Positions 10,631 through 22,736 of a stretch of DNA of 64,000 bases are shown piece after piece. Made by a program: the position numbers and the translations under genes. Source of the stretch: Roridomyces roridus (taxonomy: Eukaryota; Basidiomycota; Agaricomycetes; Agaricales; Mycenaceae); assembly GCA_029378245.1 (NCBI GenBank), contig JARKIF010000003.1, positions 1,550,001-1,614,000 on the forward strand, written 5' to 3'. How positions within the stretch are numbered: position 1 is the stretch's first letter; the number at the start of each line of letters is the position of its first letter. Below the pieces are notes generated by a model, which made no database searches, was not told where the DNA came from, and saw only the letters and a list, made by a program, of their open reading frames with translations.

Positions 10631-12463
10631 TGCAGTGGAATTATGACGCACATCAGCTTGGAGAGTGGCTTTTAAACCTCAGATTGTACATGGGTGTGGT
10701 AACCCGAGGCCGAGTTCCCTCGGTGGCAGAAACGGTGAAATGAATTGACGGGAAGCAAGCAGTGTCCGCATGATACCCGTTTGATGAGAGTAAGAGCATG
10801 GAGAGAGCAGCCAAGGCAGAGTCGATGACGGTCGAGAAATAAGTTGATTGGAACGAGAGAGGAAAGAAACCTCCCACGACACGGTGTGTCTAAGTTTACG
10901 AATAGACGTGGAACCAGTCGGTGATTCGTTGAGAAGGACGGGTGGCTTGGGCGCTGCGGCGATTACACCGAATGAGCGTGCATGTGAACAAATCGGCCAA
11001 GAAAAGTTTGAAGGGTGGGTCCGCAAAAAATCCGCTATAGGTGGACGGAATGGGTTGCAGGATTGTGTCCGAAAAAGCCAAGCAACCTGCGCATCCGAAG
11101 AGCCCAAAGTTGAACTTGAGCAACGTGGTTGAGGTTGGTCTTGAACTTGAGGCAGTGCAGTCACGGTTCGGCCCGGGGAGTGCTTGGGACGAAGACAATC
11201 GACACTCCATCTGGTGACAGTTTTGCAGGACTGAGCCACTTCTCCACTGCTGCGGCCAAGCCTCTTTGTTTCCACTGCGATATCAGCGGTCCGTGCAGCC
11301 AAAAAATCCTCGACATTCGAGATCGGTATCCAAGCCAGGACAGACGCCACATCTTATGGTCCTCCTGCAATTATACACGGCGCCTCAGGCCTCAGTTGCA
11401 ACTGAGAAGAATAGGTCGACACGGACAATGCTTCCCAACCGGTGGAAACTCACCTTTACTCTCCGGTCCTACCGGTATCCCACAGTCTGTTTGCTTATCT
11501 GCTCGCCGAGCTCGAACATGTATTTCTCTCTGTTCTCACCCCAATTTCTCTGGAGCAAAACCTGGCCATGATCAGATCGTTCAAGCAACTTGCTTCCAAT
11601 GTTCTTGACCAGAATCTGGACAGCTGGGCAGTCTGCTACTCTGCGTGCACACTCCACTCCGGGGGTAGGTTGGTGACGCAAGTTCGGAATCTCACGGCCA
11701 CGCCCAGAGTCGTTCCGTACACGCTGTCCTTCTCCGTGAAGGTTTTGTTCTCAATGGGTTTCCTGTGGTCATCTCCGCGACTTCTTGGTTGCCTTATGAG
11801 CGAGGATGGAGCAAGTTTCCACTATTTGGGCTGTGCCAATCGCGCTCTCCTCCCCGGTTTCTTCCTACAGTGGGACGGTCCGACCCCTCGTATGCTCTAC
11901 AATCAACCAAAACTGTTACGAGACTCGCCAGTGCAAAGTGGGGACATGTCGAAGACCACTCTGAAGAAATCTCCGAGACACCTTGCTCCATAGTTTCGGT
12001 TCTGTCAAGTTCCTTCTAGACTCAAAATTCTGCCCCGGTTCGAAGATCCACTAGTCGACTCCTCAACGCTATGCTGCCTTGGGATTGACAGAGAGGGGAT
12101 AAAAGGCCCGTCCATCCTGGTCTAATTCGACGACGGTCTTTTGTTCAACAAGGTCGGTGGAATTCAAACAAGTCGACGAGGAACGCCCCTGTCTGCGGGG
12201 CTAGTTGAACAGTTGGTCAGGCGGCGGAATGCATGCATGCTGCTTGCTTATGAGAATGTCCGACTGTTCCACATATACCGCCATCGCTCAACTGCCGCCT
12301 TCTGACCACGCTCCCCGTATGAAACTCGGTAGAATCTTGGGTGATGGCGGTTCTCGGTGTTTAAGACGATAAATGTATTATTACCTGACCTAAAATGAGA
12401 AAACTGGAACTCGGAGATCAAGCGCGGACGCGGTTGTGTTGTCCTATTTTTCTTCCTCTTCGG
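10631..12463. other. 1.8-kb stretch without an assignable gene
   Basis: The plus strand has a 183-codon open frame at 11442-11993. The minus strand has fragments that read like protein, for example SVYGTTLGVAVRF near 11700-11740 and EKWLSPAKLSP near 11210-11250, but I could not join them into a gene with sensible splice sites or recognise a family. A TATA-like ATAAAAGG lies at about 12099. It may hold a lineage-specific gene, a decayed gene, or the promoter region of the chimera at 10630. Confidence 0.4.
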
Positions 12464-12807
12464 ATGACAGCACCGCGATCTGGCCTTCAACGGCAGGTTC
12501 TGAGTCTCTACAGACGGTTATCCCTCTCTTCGCGCGCCACACAATCTGTAGCTCATTTCTGGACAGTGCGCTCCGTATTCCACGTTCCAAACCGGAGACG
12601 ACACGAGCTAAATGGGATTTAATGCTCCGTTACACTTTTCGCAAACAGGCTGGCAGCGTGCCGCCGCGTTCTCTGAGCGCCATTGAGCACCTCCTGCGAG
12701 CAGGCGAGCGGCAGGTGAGCATGTTCGAGGACAAATCGGTCAAGGATTGCTGGCTGTCGGCGGAAATGCGTGAATGGGAAGAGGCCCAGAAACAACGGCG
12801 AAATTAA
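12464..12807 (+). CDS. SDHAF1: Succinate dehydrogenase assembly factor 1 (LYR protein)
   Basis: A 97-aa mitochondrial LYR-motif protein that helps insert iron-sulfur clusters into the succinate dehydrogenase B subunit. Two exons (12464-12516, 12567-12807) join within LSLYRR/ALRIPRSK. The downstream block AIEHLLRAGERQVSMFEDK and the conserved KDCW are typical of the SDHAF1/Sdh6 group. The join uses a weak GTTATC donor, but phase and homology both support it. The stop codon is 11 bp from that of the convergent uL29m gene. Confidence 0.85.
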
Positions 12808-12818
12808 AACGATTCTAT

Positions 12819-13754
12819 CTATGCTACAGTGAGCACCCGGGGCCCCTTGGGCTTGCTCTTGCGCTCGGCCTTGCGCTGCTTGTACTCTGCATTTGCAACT
12901 TTTTGTTCCTTCGTCCACCGTACCTTCTTGACGACTTCGACCCCCTCGCGTCGTGCCTGTATGCGGACACCACCACGATGGGTTCTTGGAGGGGGGATCA
13001 CACCCGCTCGTATCTGGGCTGCGTGTTCTTTGTGCCAAGCTGTCGTGACCTGGTCCACCTTGAACTTGAGCACCTCCTCGTTCATGGCTGCTTCCCGATC
13101 CTTGTTCGCCAGCTCGACAGCCCCCTCATAAGCCAGTCGTCGCTCGTTCATCACGCCCTTGATACGTGCCATCGACTTGCGGCACTGAGAAAATATGTTA
13201 GAGTGTGGTCGAACATAAGCAACAACGACGCACCCGCGCAGCCTGCACGCGATTTGTTATCCTCTCCTTGAGAACCCCCATCCTCCGCATCTCCTCGCGT
13301 TGCGTCGCAAGTAGATTGCATTCGCGCAGCAGCACGTACCATAACGTGTGCAGGTCCTTGAAGCTCTTTAGCCGTAGCTCCGACGCCTCCCATGACCTTC
13401 CTAAATAAAATTTGAGTTAAAGAGACTTGCCAAAAATGCACTGCAACACCAACCGTTCAAGTTGACGTCCGGGTCATGGAACGTCTCATACTGTTCGTCC
13501 CCGCGGAGACCCTTGCCAGATTTAGTACGGAAAAAGCCGTAGAGACCGTGGTCGGGTGAGAGCTGGGGCGCCGAAGGAGGTACGAAAGTAGGCCCGGCAG
13601 TCTTTCTGGATCGACGTCCGTGGCTTGTCGGTGCGCTGGTGCTGGCGGCATTTGAGGGAGAGTTCAGGGCAGCTGCCTCTACGGGCGCGGCGGCAGACGC
13701 GAACTGACGACGCAGCGATATGCGGCAGCCTGCGCGTATTGCAGAAGAGAGCAT
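12819..13754 (-). CDS. MRPL47: Mitochondrial large ribosomal subunit protein uL29m
   Basis: Three exons (13754-13454, 13400-13234, 13184-12819) give 277 aa. HGLYGFFR near residue 75, [19 protein letters not shown] and [19 protein letters not shown] are the core of the MRPL47/L29 family, and a long basic helical tail follows. The start at 13754 ([18 protein letters not shown]) gives a good mitochondrial presequence; an in-frame ATG at 13802 would add 16 residues. The protein sits at the polypeptide exit side of the mitoribosome. Confidence 0.9.
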
Positions 13755-13815
13755 CGTCCGGAAAATCAAGGATTGTTTGGCAACCACATCTAGTCCAAAC
13801 ATCTGTACGTAATGG

Positions 13816-14973
13816 CTACTTCATGAGATAGAAATTGGAAACAGAGAGACGACGAGGGAAGCGAGCAATCACAGGATCCTCGGTCTGAAGAAAAGTTAGA
13901 AAGCGACTAAAAGAGGACGGGAAACTCACAATCCAAATTTTATCCGGGGTGGACCACATTGTAACACCCTTGGCGTCGCAAGCCGCCTGAAGGGTGGTCG
14001 TCTGGTCCTCCTGGGGATTGCCCAGGAGGTTAAGAGAGCGCAGTCGCGGCAGGGTATCAACGACAGCGACGATGGGCCCCATATCTATACCGGTAGAGTA
14101 TGTTTGGATGAATAAGGTGAAGTGCTCCAGGGACGGAGGGAGCGCCGGCAGTGAAACGAGCGTAGGAACATTGAGCAGAACTAGCTCCGTTAAATTGGAG
14201 CACTGCTTCAGAATGGCAGCCGTCTGGGTGTTGTATCGCATAAGACGGAGTGACTGGATGTGGGGGCAACACGGCGCGAGATTGGACGATGTGCTGGAGC
14301 TGGGCAAATCGCGCAGCTCGAGGACACGGAGAGACGAGTGGGAGGAAGAGATTAACCACGTTAAAACTTCCGAGGATGGTGTCCGATGGAGCGTGAGTTC
14401 ATAGAGTTGGAAATTCGGCATCCATGCTGGCGGAGAAGCGACAATCTCGACGCCGATAGTCAAGAATTGAACTTGTGGAAACAGTTCGAGCAGTTGATAC
14501 AGGAGGGGCGATTGGACGCTGCACTCCATGAGTCGTAGTGCCCGGATGGAACGCTGCACGGTAGCGATGCGCGCCATCGACTGCGGACCGAGAGAAAACA
14601 GGCCATTTGCCGCAATGGTCAATTCATAGAGACCATGGCAATGTTCCAGTATCGACACAAACGCTGTAAAACTGCCCGAAAGTGTGATGTGGACAGTCCG
14701 CACATGCGAAAGAAGGCGAGAATCGGGATATTTAGCCAGAAATTGAGTGAAAGAGAGAACCACGTCGGAGGTGATACGTCTGAAGGAATGAGAGTGCGAA
14801 ATGAAGAACGGGAATGGTTACCTAAACAAGAGGGTTTGCGCAGGGTCGGTCCAGAGAGAGTTGACCAAAGAGCATGCACATAGCGTTGAGTAGTCCGGGG
14901 CGCTGAAGGGTGGGTTTCTGTAGTATAGCTTGGCGAGAATGGCACAGACGATTTCTTGCGGAAGGTCGAGCAT
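13816..14973 (-). CDS. F-box protein with leucine-rich-like C-terminal region
   Basis: Three exons (14973-14822, 14779-13930, 13884-13816) give 356 aa. The N-terminus (LDLPQEIVCAILAKLYY) is an F-box, followed by the SLVNSLW motif common in agaricomycete F-box proteins. The rest has leucine-rich blocks such as LRVLELRDLP, IQSLRLMRY and LTELVLLNVP, spaced like an irregular LRR solenoid. A 45-nt intron near the end (GTGAGT...CTTCAG) is in frame and was removed because it carries a good donor and branch site. It is a probable SCF substrate receptor. The start is 111 bp from the divergent RAD50 start. Confidence 0.75.
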
Positions 14974-15084
14974 CAAGAGGCCTTTGCTGACCAAGCAAGT
15001 CGCGTCTTTCCGACGCGTTCCTCCTGTCTCCTCAGGACTTGCTCCCACCACGAGTAGCCTTGGTTGCGAGCGGCGACAAATCCA

Positions 15085-18000
15085 ATGGCCAGTCTCAATA
15101 AGCTCGCCATAAGAGGCATCCGCAGTTTCGACGACAAACAAATCTCCGTCATCGAGTTCTTTTCGCCCGTCACGGTCATTGTGGGCCACAACGGTAGCGG
15201 AAAGACCACCATCATCGAATGCCTCAAATATGCCACCACTGGCGACCAACCACCCAACACGCGCGGCGGTGCATTCATTCATGACCCCAAGATGGCCAAC
15301 GAGAAGGAGGTCAAGGCGCAGGTCAAACTACGCTTCAATGCAGCCAACGGCGTCCGCATGTTGGCTGTCCGCAATCTCAGTGTCACCGTCAAAAAGACCG
15401 CAGGGCTGACGATGAAGACCCTCGAGAGCATTCTTGCGCTCGCTGACAACAATTCAGACAAGGGCGGAAAGGTCTTTCACTTTCTAGTCGTCTGGACTGT
15501 CGCTGATGCACCTGTAGCGCGGAGTCATCTCGACCAAGTGCGCCGAAATGGACGCCGAGATTCCCCAGCTTCTTGGTGTATCCAAAGCTGTCCTCGAAAA
15601 TGTCATATTCTGTCATCAAGAGGACTCGTACTGGCCTCTGGCCGAGCCTGCGGCTCTGAAGAAGAAGTTTGACGACATTTTTGAGGCAACCAAGTGCGCC
15701 TCTCTCTCACTGGTCCCTTTGACTCACTCAACTCTTTCTCAGATACACCAAAGCCCTCGACTCGATCAAGGCTCTTCGCAAAGATCGTGTCGCAGAGCTC
15801 AAGGCGGAAAAGGAGCGCCTCGAGGGCCTGCTCCGGGAGAAGAACCATTCAGATAAACTCAAGGCGCGCATCGCTGACCTCAACCAGACCATTGCTGCCA
15901 AGGAGGTCGAGCACGACGATACCAAGAAGTCGTACGACGAGACTGTCATCGCCAACCAGAAGTTTTACCAATACGCGACGCATTTCCGGGAGCTTTACAC
16001 CCGCGTGCAAGGTTACGAAGCGAGCATCGCCAAGATTGAGAGTGATTTGGAAGAAGCCCGAGTTACTCTCCAGGAAGTTCCCGGTCTGTGTATTGACCCA
16101 TTATCTGTCTCCATTGCTCACAATTTCTTAGGTACTGATCAAGAACTCGAGAAGAAACTGAAAAACTCTGACCGGGATGTGGCCGGCAAAAAGTCGAAAC
16201 TCGCCGCGGAGCAGAACAAGGCCGACAACCTTGACGAAGAGCTGAGTTCCGCACGGAAGAAGCAAAACGAGTTGGCCAAGAAAGAAGGGACTTTGAAGGC
16301 TGAATTCAAAGTAATTGAATATCCACAGCATTGTCATGATACTAACACGTCGTCCAGGCTCAGCAGCACCGCCTAGCCCAACGCGAGGGCGAAATTCAGA
16401 TTGTAGGCGAGAAACTCAAGATCAAGGGCTTTTCGTCCAATCTGGATGCAGAAAAAGTCATCGTCTTCATGTCAAAGCTCAAAGAGCTGCAGCGAAAGCA
16501 ACGAGCTGCGGTCGAGAATCTGCAGCAGGAAAGCCGGGCCAAGGCTGAAGATTATACTCGCAAATCCACGGAGCTGAACAACGCCTTGCAGTCGTTCAAG
16601 GCCCAGCGGAGTTCGCTCCAGACTCAGCTTGTAAGCCGGCTGTTTCATCTCTGTCGCCTCCTGTTTACCTCGAGCATAGACCAAACATCAGTCATCGATT
16701 GTCCTATCTGAACGACAACTCGAAGCACTCCAGAGCATTCCATCGGAGCTCGAGAGTCTGAACGATGATATCGCAGAAAAGCAAGGTCGGGTATCCAAGA
16801 TTCAAAAGGACATTGCGGGTGCCAAATACGACCAACGTCTGGATGAAAAGACGACGAGCAGCAAGTCGCTAGAGGAGCGAAGGGATGTCCTGAACTCGGA
16901 GTTTAAATCCCTCAACCTTCAATCCGAGTCACGTGCCAAGCTGCAGTTCCAGCGTGGGGAGGTTCGCAATAAGACTACGGAAATCAAGACGACGATTAGC
17001 ACTGCGAACCTCACTTTCAGGCGGCTGGTTGGCTCTGAGCCGAATCCGGAGACGATGGAGAAGGAAGTTGATCGCGTTTATGGGTAAGTCTACGTCTGCT
17101 CTCGAACGCTTTTTTTCCCGCTTAGACTTGTTCAGCCTGAAGGAGCAAGAGCTCTCTGATTTGGAAGGAGAGGCTTCCACGAAGAACGGCACTCTCCAGC
17201 AAACCCAGAATCTGCTGAGCAGCCTCAAGATTCAACTCAAGGCGAAGAAGGAAGAGCTCAAAGGTGGCGTTTTCTGATAGTGAAAAAAGGCAGCAATTCA
17301 TTCTTTTGTAGGCCTGGAGAAGCGAATCAAGAACGACCTCGAACACGAGAGTCTCGATGAAGCCCTCGTGGAGGCCACGGGGGAGGTTGACCATCGGAAA
17401 ACGTTTGTTCTCATTTGGAATCGGATTTGGGGCTGTAGCTTACAAATCAATAGCATGTCGGTCACAGCCGCCGGAAGTAGCCAGGTTTACGAGCAACTGC
17501 TCAAACAAGGCAAGCAGAAGAAGGTGTGCGGGGTCTGCGATCGACATATGGAAGATCATGAGGTGGTCGTGTTCGAGAAGAATGTAGGCTTTCGTTTTCG
17601 TTTTCTGGGTTTTGGTCGTTGACTCCACATTACAGCTCAAAGATCAGATAAAGAAGACGTCTCCGGAGTCTCTGGCCGCTATCCGTGAAGAACTGGCGGA
17701 ATGGCAGGCTGAAATGACCAAGTTGCAGAACTTGCGGCCTGTTTTGAACTCGAGAGACCAACTCAAGAATGTCGAGGTTCCCGAGCTGGAAGCCAAAATC
17801 AAAGAGCAAGACACCAAGATTCCTGATGCGAGTGCTGCGGCCGAGAAAGTAGCGGAGAGTATCGAAGACGCCAAGCGCGCTTTGCGGGAGATCAGAACGC
17901 TCAAGAATCACGCGCAGACTGTCAGCCGGCTGCAACGCGAGATCAAGAAGGCAAACGAGACGATTGAGGTTGTCGAGAAGGAGCTTTCGTCTACGGGGTC

Positions 18001-19778
18001 GACCAAGTCGGCGGAGGACGTTCAAAACGAGCTGGACGAGCTCCTGGCAGAGATGTTTGTCTTGATTGTGGTTGTTTGTTCTCTCTCTGATCTCTCTGCC
18101 AACAGTCGCAAGAATGAAAAACAGAAAGAATCTATCATCAAGGAGCGAGACGCCAAGAATGCTAATGTCCGATCGCTCGAGAATGAGGTCCACGGCCTGG
18201 AGATGCAATCAATTGACCTGAAAGCGAAGCTGAAGGAAAAGGTTTCGCTGGAGAAGAACATTGAGCAGATGAAGAAGGACATTCAAACGTTCACTGCTGA
18301 TATCAAGGCTCGTTGTACATGTTTTCCAATCCTGTAGGCTGACCCCAGTAGGCTGAGGATGCCAAAATATCGGAAGCGCAGTCACCAATTGACGCACTCG
18401 AGACCGACCATTCACAAATCCAGGCAGACCTAGGAGCTCAAATTGCCAATGCCCAGTCCGCGTTCCAGGAGATATCCAGCAGTTGCGATCGATTGGAAAA
18501 TATCAACAAAAGCATCGACGTGTGAGTCCTTTTTGTTCAAGGATTGCAGTCTTTCAATTATCTCATATTCATCAGCTACGTGCGCGACAAGGGCGATAAG
18601 AAGCTGCAGGAATGCGGGGAGGAGACTGAGCAAGTCAACGCGGAGATTGAGCAGCTTGGAAAGGACCTCGACGGCCTGAGGCAGGTCATCAAAGCGATGG
18701 ACAAGGAAATCAACGAAAGCGGGTCATCTCAGGCGATTTTGCGGGAGAACATTCGTGTTCGGAAGATGGTCAAGGAGATCGAGGAATTGAACGAGAAGAT
18801 CAAGGGGGAAGATATGGAGAGTGCTGCCAAAGCGAAGCGCAACTTTGAGGAAAAGTTTACCGCATACAAGACCAAGGAGACGAATCTCCAAACTACGGTG
18901 CGTGGTTCGGGCGATCTGCACGGCCAGTGCTGACGTCACCTTCAGTACGCTCATCTTGCTGGCGAACTGAGTTCGGGTCGGAGTCAGCTGAAGAGCCTGG
19001 AGACCGACCTGAAGGATTTCAAGGATGTTAACAAGAAGTATACTGACCAGCTGATCAAAGTCAAGGTAATTCGACTCCTTGGTTTGTTTGTGCGATACTG
19101 AGAACTGGTAGATGTCCGATATGGCGAACAGTGATTTGGAGAAATATGCCAAGGCTCTTGACAAGTGTGTCCCGTCTACGTGCTTCTCATACACAATCTA
19201 ATCTGCATCCAGTGCTATTATGAAGTATCATGGTCTCAAGATGGAGGAGGTCAACGATACAATGAAGCATCTGTGGAACAAGACGTATCAGGGGACTGGT
19301 ACGGCCCGTGCTATATTCTCTGAGCTGAACACTGATCGCCGATTTAGACATTGACGGTATCCGAATCCGGTCGGACGTTGAGGGCGGTGCATCCAAGCGC
19401 TCATACAATTATCGAGTTGTCATGACCAAAGACCAAGTGGAGATGGACATGCGTGGTAGATGCTCTGCTGGACAGAAGATGTTGGCGTCCATTATCATCC
19501 GCTTGGCCTTGTCGGATTCGTTTGGCCAAAATTGTGGCATCCTTGCGCTCGATGAGCCTACCAACGCCCTCGATACCGAGAACATTGATGCTCTCGCAGA
19601 CAGTCTTGTCGATATCATCAAGGAGCGGAGAAACCACTCAAACTTCCAGCTCATCATCATTACTCACGACGAGAACTTTTTGCGCAAGCTGGGCCAGAGC
19701 GATGTTATGGAGTACTATTGGCGCGTGTCGCGGGACCAGAGGCAAAAGTCGGTCATTGAGCGCCAACGATTCCGATAG
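15085..19778 (+). CDS. RAD50: DNA double-strand break repair ATPase Rad50
   Basis: The SMC-like ATPase of the Mre11-Rad50-Nbs1 complex, 1299 aa in 17 exons. Walker A is GHNGSGKTT near residue 34. Two long coiled-coil arms follow, with the zinc hook CGVC at about 681-684. The signature motif RCSAGQKML (about 1193) and Walker [13 protein letters not shown] (about 1219) close the ATPase. Exons: 15085-15471, 15518-15693, 15743-16083, 16132-16310, 16358-16630, 16692-17083, 17136-17263, 17312-17402, 17454-17583, 17636-18054, 18106-18307, 18352-18521, 18576-18897, 18946-19065, 19112-19164, 19213-19298, 19348-19778. Intron 18308-18351 has no GT donor in the right phase and reads as GC-AG (GCTCGT...AGTAG). 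The total is an exact multiple of three, supporting the model. Confidence 0.95.
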
Positions 19779-19885
19779 TTGTATCATTTTTTTGGTTTCT
19801 TGCTTCATTTCATCACTGTACTGCTATACCATCCAATGTGCATATTAGATTCAATGTAATCCACCCCAATTGGCGGTGCTTCCAG

Positions 19886-21242
19886 TTACTCTCCTCGCAA
19901 TAACGTTTCCAGCGTGCCAATTTCCGTGAGCGGACCATCCGGATCGCCTTCGGTTCCGAGTATCCCAAGTATCATCTTGGCGTCTGTCAGATAACTCTCG
20001 GCTTCCTTCTCTGCGTCCTTGTTGTTTTCCGATAGGAAACTGTTCCAACAAGTTTTCGCCAGTTCGAGGAGGTGCATGCCTTGAGGACGTCAGAAAGTCC
20101 AATAAACATGACAAAGCCACTCACCAATCTGTGGGTAATTCGGGGGATAAATGAGCCGATACAAGTTGAGGAGGGCGGCACCAGTGGTACGCGCAATTTG
20201 GTAAGCTCCGTCGTGGGACGCGTTCCGGAATGTCTCTGCCAGATACGCGATAAAGGATTCGTGGAACACGGGCAGCAGCTCCTGGGGAAATGAATCTGGG
20301 TTCAATTCGCAGGATTCGAGACCCATGAGCTTTTGAACGAGTTGTTCTCTGTCGGCTGGCGCCGGGCTCGGTATTGGCCCCACCTTTTCGAAAAAGATGC
20401 AAGAGTCGCATCGGCATTCGAACTGGTATGAAAGCTGGAAAATCTGCGTCCGGGTCTGGATGAGAGCTGGATCGAGATATGGCAAGCAGATCTGCACGTC
20501 ATTAGCCGTGGAGCATATATAGCCCTTTGCATTATCTCACCTCCTCCCCTGCCGCTATATCGCGCAGAGCGACAACCTCCATCACAGGAGGCTTGGAAGG
20601 AGCCAATATGTACTTGGCGGCGGCATTAGGCAAGCACGAGTGGTTGAACAATCGACTGGCGAGAGGGAAAATGCCGTGTGCAAATGTCTCGAGATGCGAA
20701 TGAACTACAAAGTTATTGTTCCCAAATCGCGAGTACAACTCGGACGCGGAAGGGCTCGAGTACGCAATAGGTGGTACAGTCACTGCTGGGCCGGGAAGAA
20801 GATCCATGATGCTTGGATTCGAGTCCTCAGCGCCATTCAGCTGAGCGACCAGATGCGACAAAAGCAGGGCATCCATTTTCTCGTGGGCCGCGAGTGCTTG
20901 GAAAGGCATGGACGAGGTGTAGTTATTGAACCGTCTAGCAGCTCATTGAGTCTTCGAGTTCAAAATCAAAGGACCTACGCACTTGCAAATCTTCCTGTGG
21001 TGAGTATTCCATTGCAAAGTTTGACAACTTTGGCTACAATAAAAGTAGGATGCACATCCGCTGCATCGTTGCAGCTGCGCAGCTTTTGTGTGGCAAGTGT
21101 CGCATCTTTTACCCTTTTGCTCGGCTATGAGAACGGTGGTAATTGCATGGCAGGACACGACGAGAGAGCCAGCGGGGAGATCTCTTGTGGCTACAGTCCT
21201 TGATCTTGCTCGTTGATCAGGTTCAAGTCGAAAAGCCATCAT
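19886..21242 (-). CDS. SMYD-type SET and MYND domain protein
   Basis: Four exons (21242-20983, 20934-20541, 20491-20125, 20079-19886) give 404 aa. The MYND zinc finger is complete (CDTCHTKAAQLQRCSGC, YFYCSQSCQ, HRKIC). The SET domain shows RLFNHSCLPNA, and the post-SET cysteines follow as CRCDSC. These features fit a lysine methyltransferase with SMYD architecture; the substrate cannot be read from sequence. The open frame extends above the first ATG only through a TTG, so I start at 21242. Confidence 0.88.
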
Positions 21243-21331
21243 GATCAAAGGAGAGGACTGATTCTGCTACTAGAAGTGTACATCGTAGTGTTGTGCAAGT
21301 ATTGATACAGTTTGGTATGCTCTCTAAAATC

Positions 21332-22671
21332 CTACGTGCTAGATCCAGCTCCCGTCCCGTTCCACCATTTGCCGATTTTGGCCGCCCCATAGCGCACGCT
21401 CTTGCCCAGACCAGCGCTGACGATGCCCTTCAACGACTGCACGGTCGCAGGATACCGCACAATCTGGCGCAACTCTTGAAAAAGAATGAGAATCATGCCA
21501 GACAAGGAAACAAAACAGTTACCTTCACCAAGCACAGCTGGTAACCGCTCATCACCAGCCAACCAAATCCAATACGCACTCTCATCGGCCTCGTATGAGG
21601 GGGTGGTGCTCGAGTAGTTATTCCTGACCCCGGTCAACAGGTTGGACGGGAGCTTCCTGAGATGTGCCGCCCTCGCATGGGCCGTGGTATCCTGCTGGAT
21701 CGCCGAAAGGTGCGCAGGCCAGTGCACCCCAGGAAGCCCCACCACAAGACGGTGGTACAGTTCTTTAAACTGCGGGCCCTGGTTGCGCACAATGTTGGCG
21801 ACCTTGCTGCGGTTCTCTGCAGGGAGCAGCATACGAGGGTCCCCAAGATAGCTGATGCCTGCTATGCGCTCAAATAGCTGCGTCTCGGAGAAGTCGGCCG
21901 GGAGGGTGAGGAGTGCGGCACGGACGGCCGACGTCAAGTTGACCTGCTGGGTGAGGCGCACACGAGCATCGTCCTTGATGATCCGGAGCGGTTTGTGCAT
22001 GCGCCCAGCGAGATACAGCGAGCGCCAATTGAGGAGGTCGGAACACAAATTGTCTACGGTCGTTACGCCGTATTTGATTGTCTATAATGAATGACTTTTG
22101 AGCCCGCGGAAGAAGAGGGGATAGCGTGGCAACTCACAACACCGTTCATTGGCACATAGGCGTTGAACCAAAGCCCGGGGTTCATCTCCTGCACCGTCGA
22201 CACATACGAGGACCCGAGCACACGAGCATGGAGCGTGTAGTGGCTCGGATGTTGTTGCATATTAATCGAGTGAAAGTGGCCAGGATGCGTGACGGCGAAG
22301 ACAAAGTCGAGCATTGGAGCGTCTGCACCAGCAGGATAGCCGTCCTGCTCAAACACTCCCGAGCCGTAGGCAAACGCGTACCGTATTGGTGCATCGAACT
22401 GCTCCACAATGGACTCGAGCAACGCCCGTGTCGAGTTGGACACTGGCAGGAGTTGGTTCCGGCCAAAGGTTGGTGGAAGCGTAGGGAGTGCTTGGTGCTT
22501 ATGGGAGACGGCCGGACGCGGCTGTGGATATAGTCTCGTCCTTGGCCGTTTCGGTGGTGGTGGCGGTGGTAGGTCGGGAGTAGGATTAGAGTGTGTTTGC
22601 GTGCTCAGCGAGCGAACGAGAGCAGCAGCAGACACTGGAATATTATGTGGCGCGCGTACGATGGAAAGCAT
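21332..22671 (-). CDS. TAM41: Mitochondrial CDP-diacylglycerol synthase Tam41
   Basis: Makes CDP-diacylglycerol in the mitochondrial inner membrane for cardiolipin synthesis. Three exons (22671-22138, 22081-21523, 21474-21332) give 411 aa. RYAFAYGSGVFEQDGY carries the nucleotidyltransferase GS motif, followed by DFVFAVTHPGHFH, VTIKYGVTTVDNLCSDLLNW and YLAGRMHKP, all strong family markers. The first 25 residues look like a mitochondrial targeting signal, followed by a proline-rich stretch. The 48-nt intron at 21475-21522 was removed because it restores the conserved ELRQIVRYPATVQSLKG join. Confidence 0.93.
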
Positions 22672-22736
22672 AATGAAGTTGGTGGAAATGACAAAGCAGG
22701 TACATCAAATAATTACATATCGGCCGGAAGACCTCA

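Noticed and set aside
10631..10651. Start of the adenylation chimera at 10651
   Set aside because: That codon is GTG; the first ATG in frame is 10630.
14974..15282. Extension of the F-box/LRR gene upstream to 15282
   Set aside because: That frame overlaps the first exon of RAD50 antisense; the F-box begins right at the ATG at 14973.
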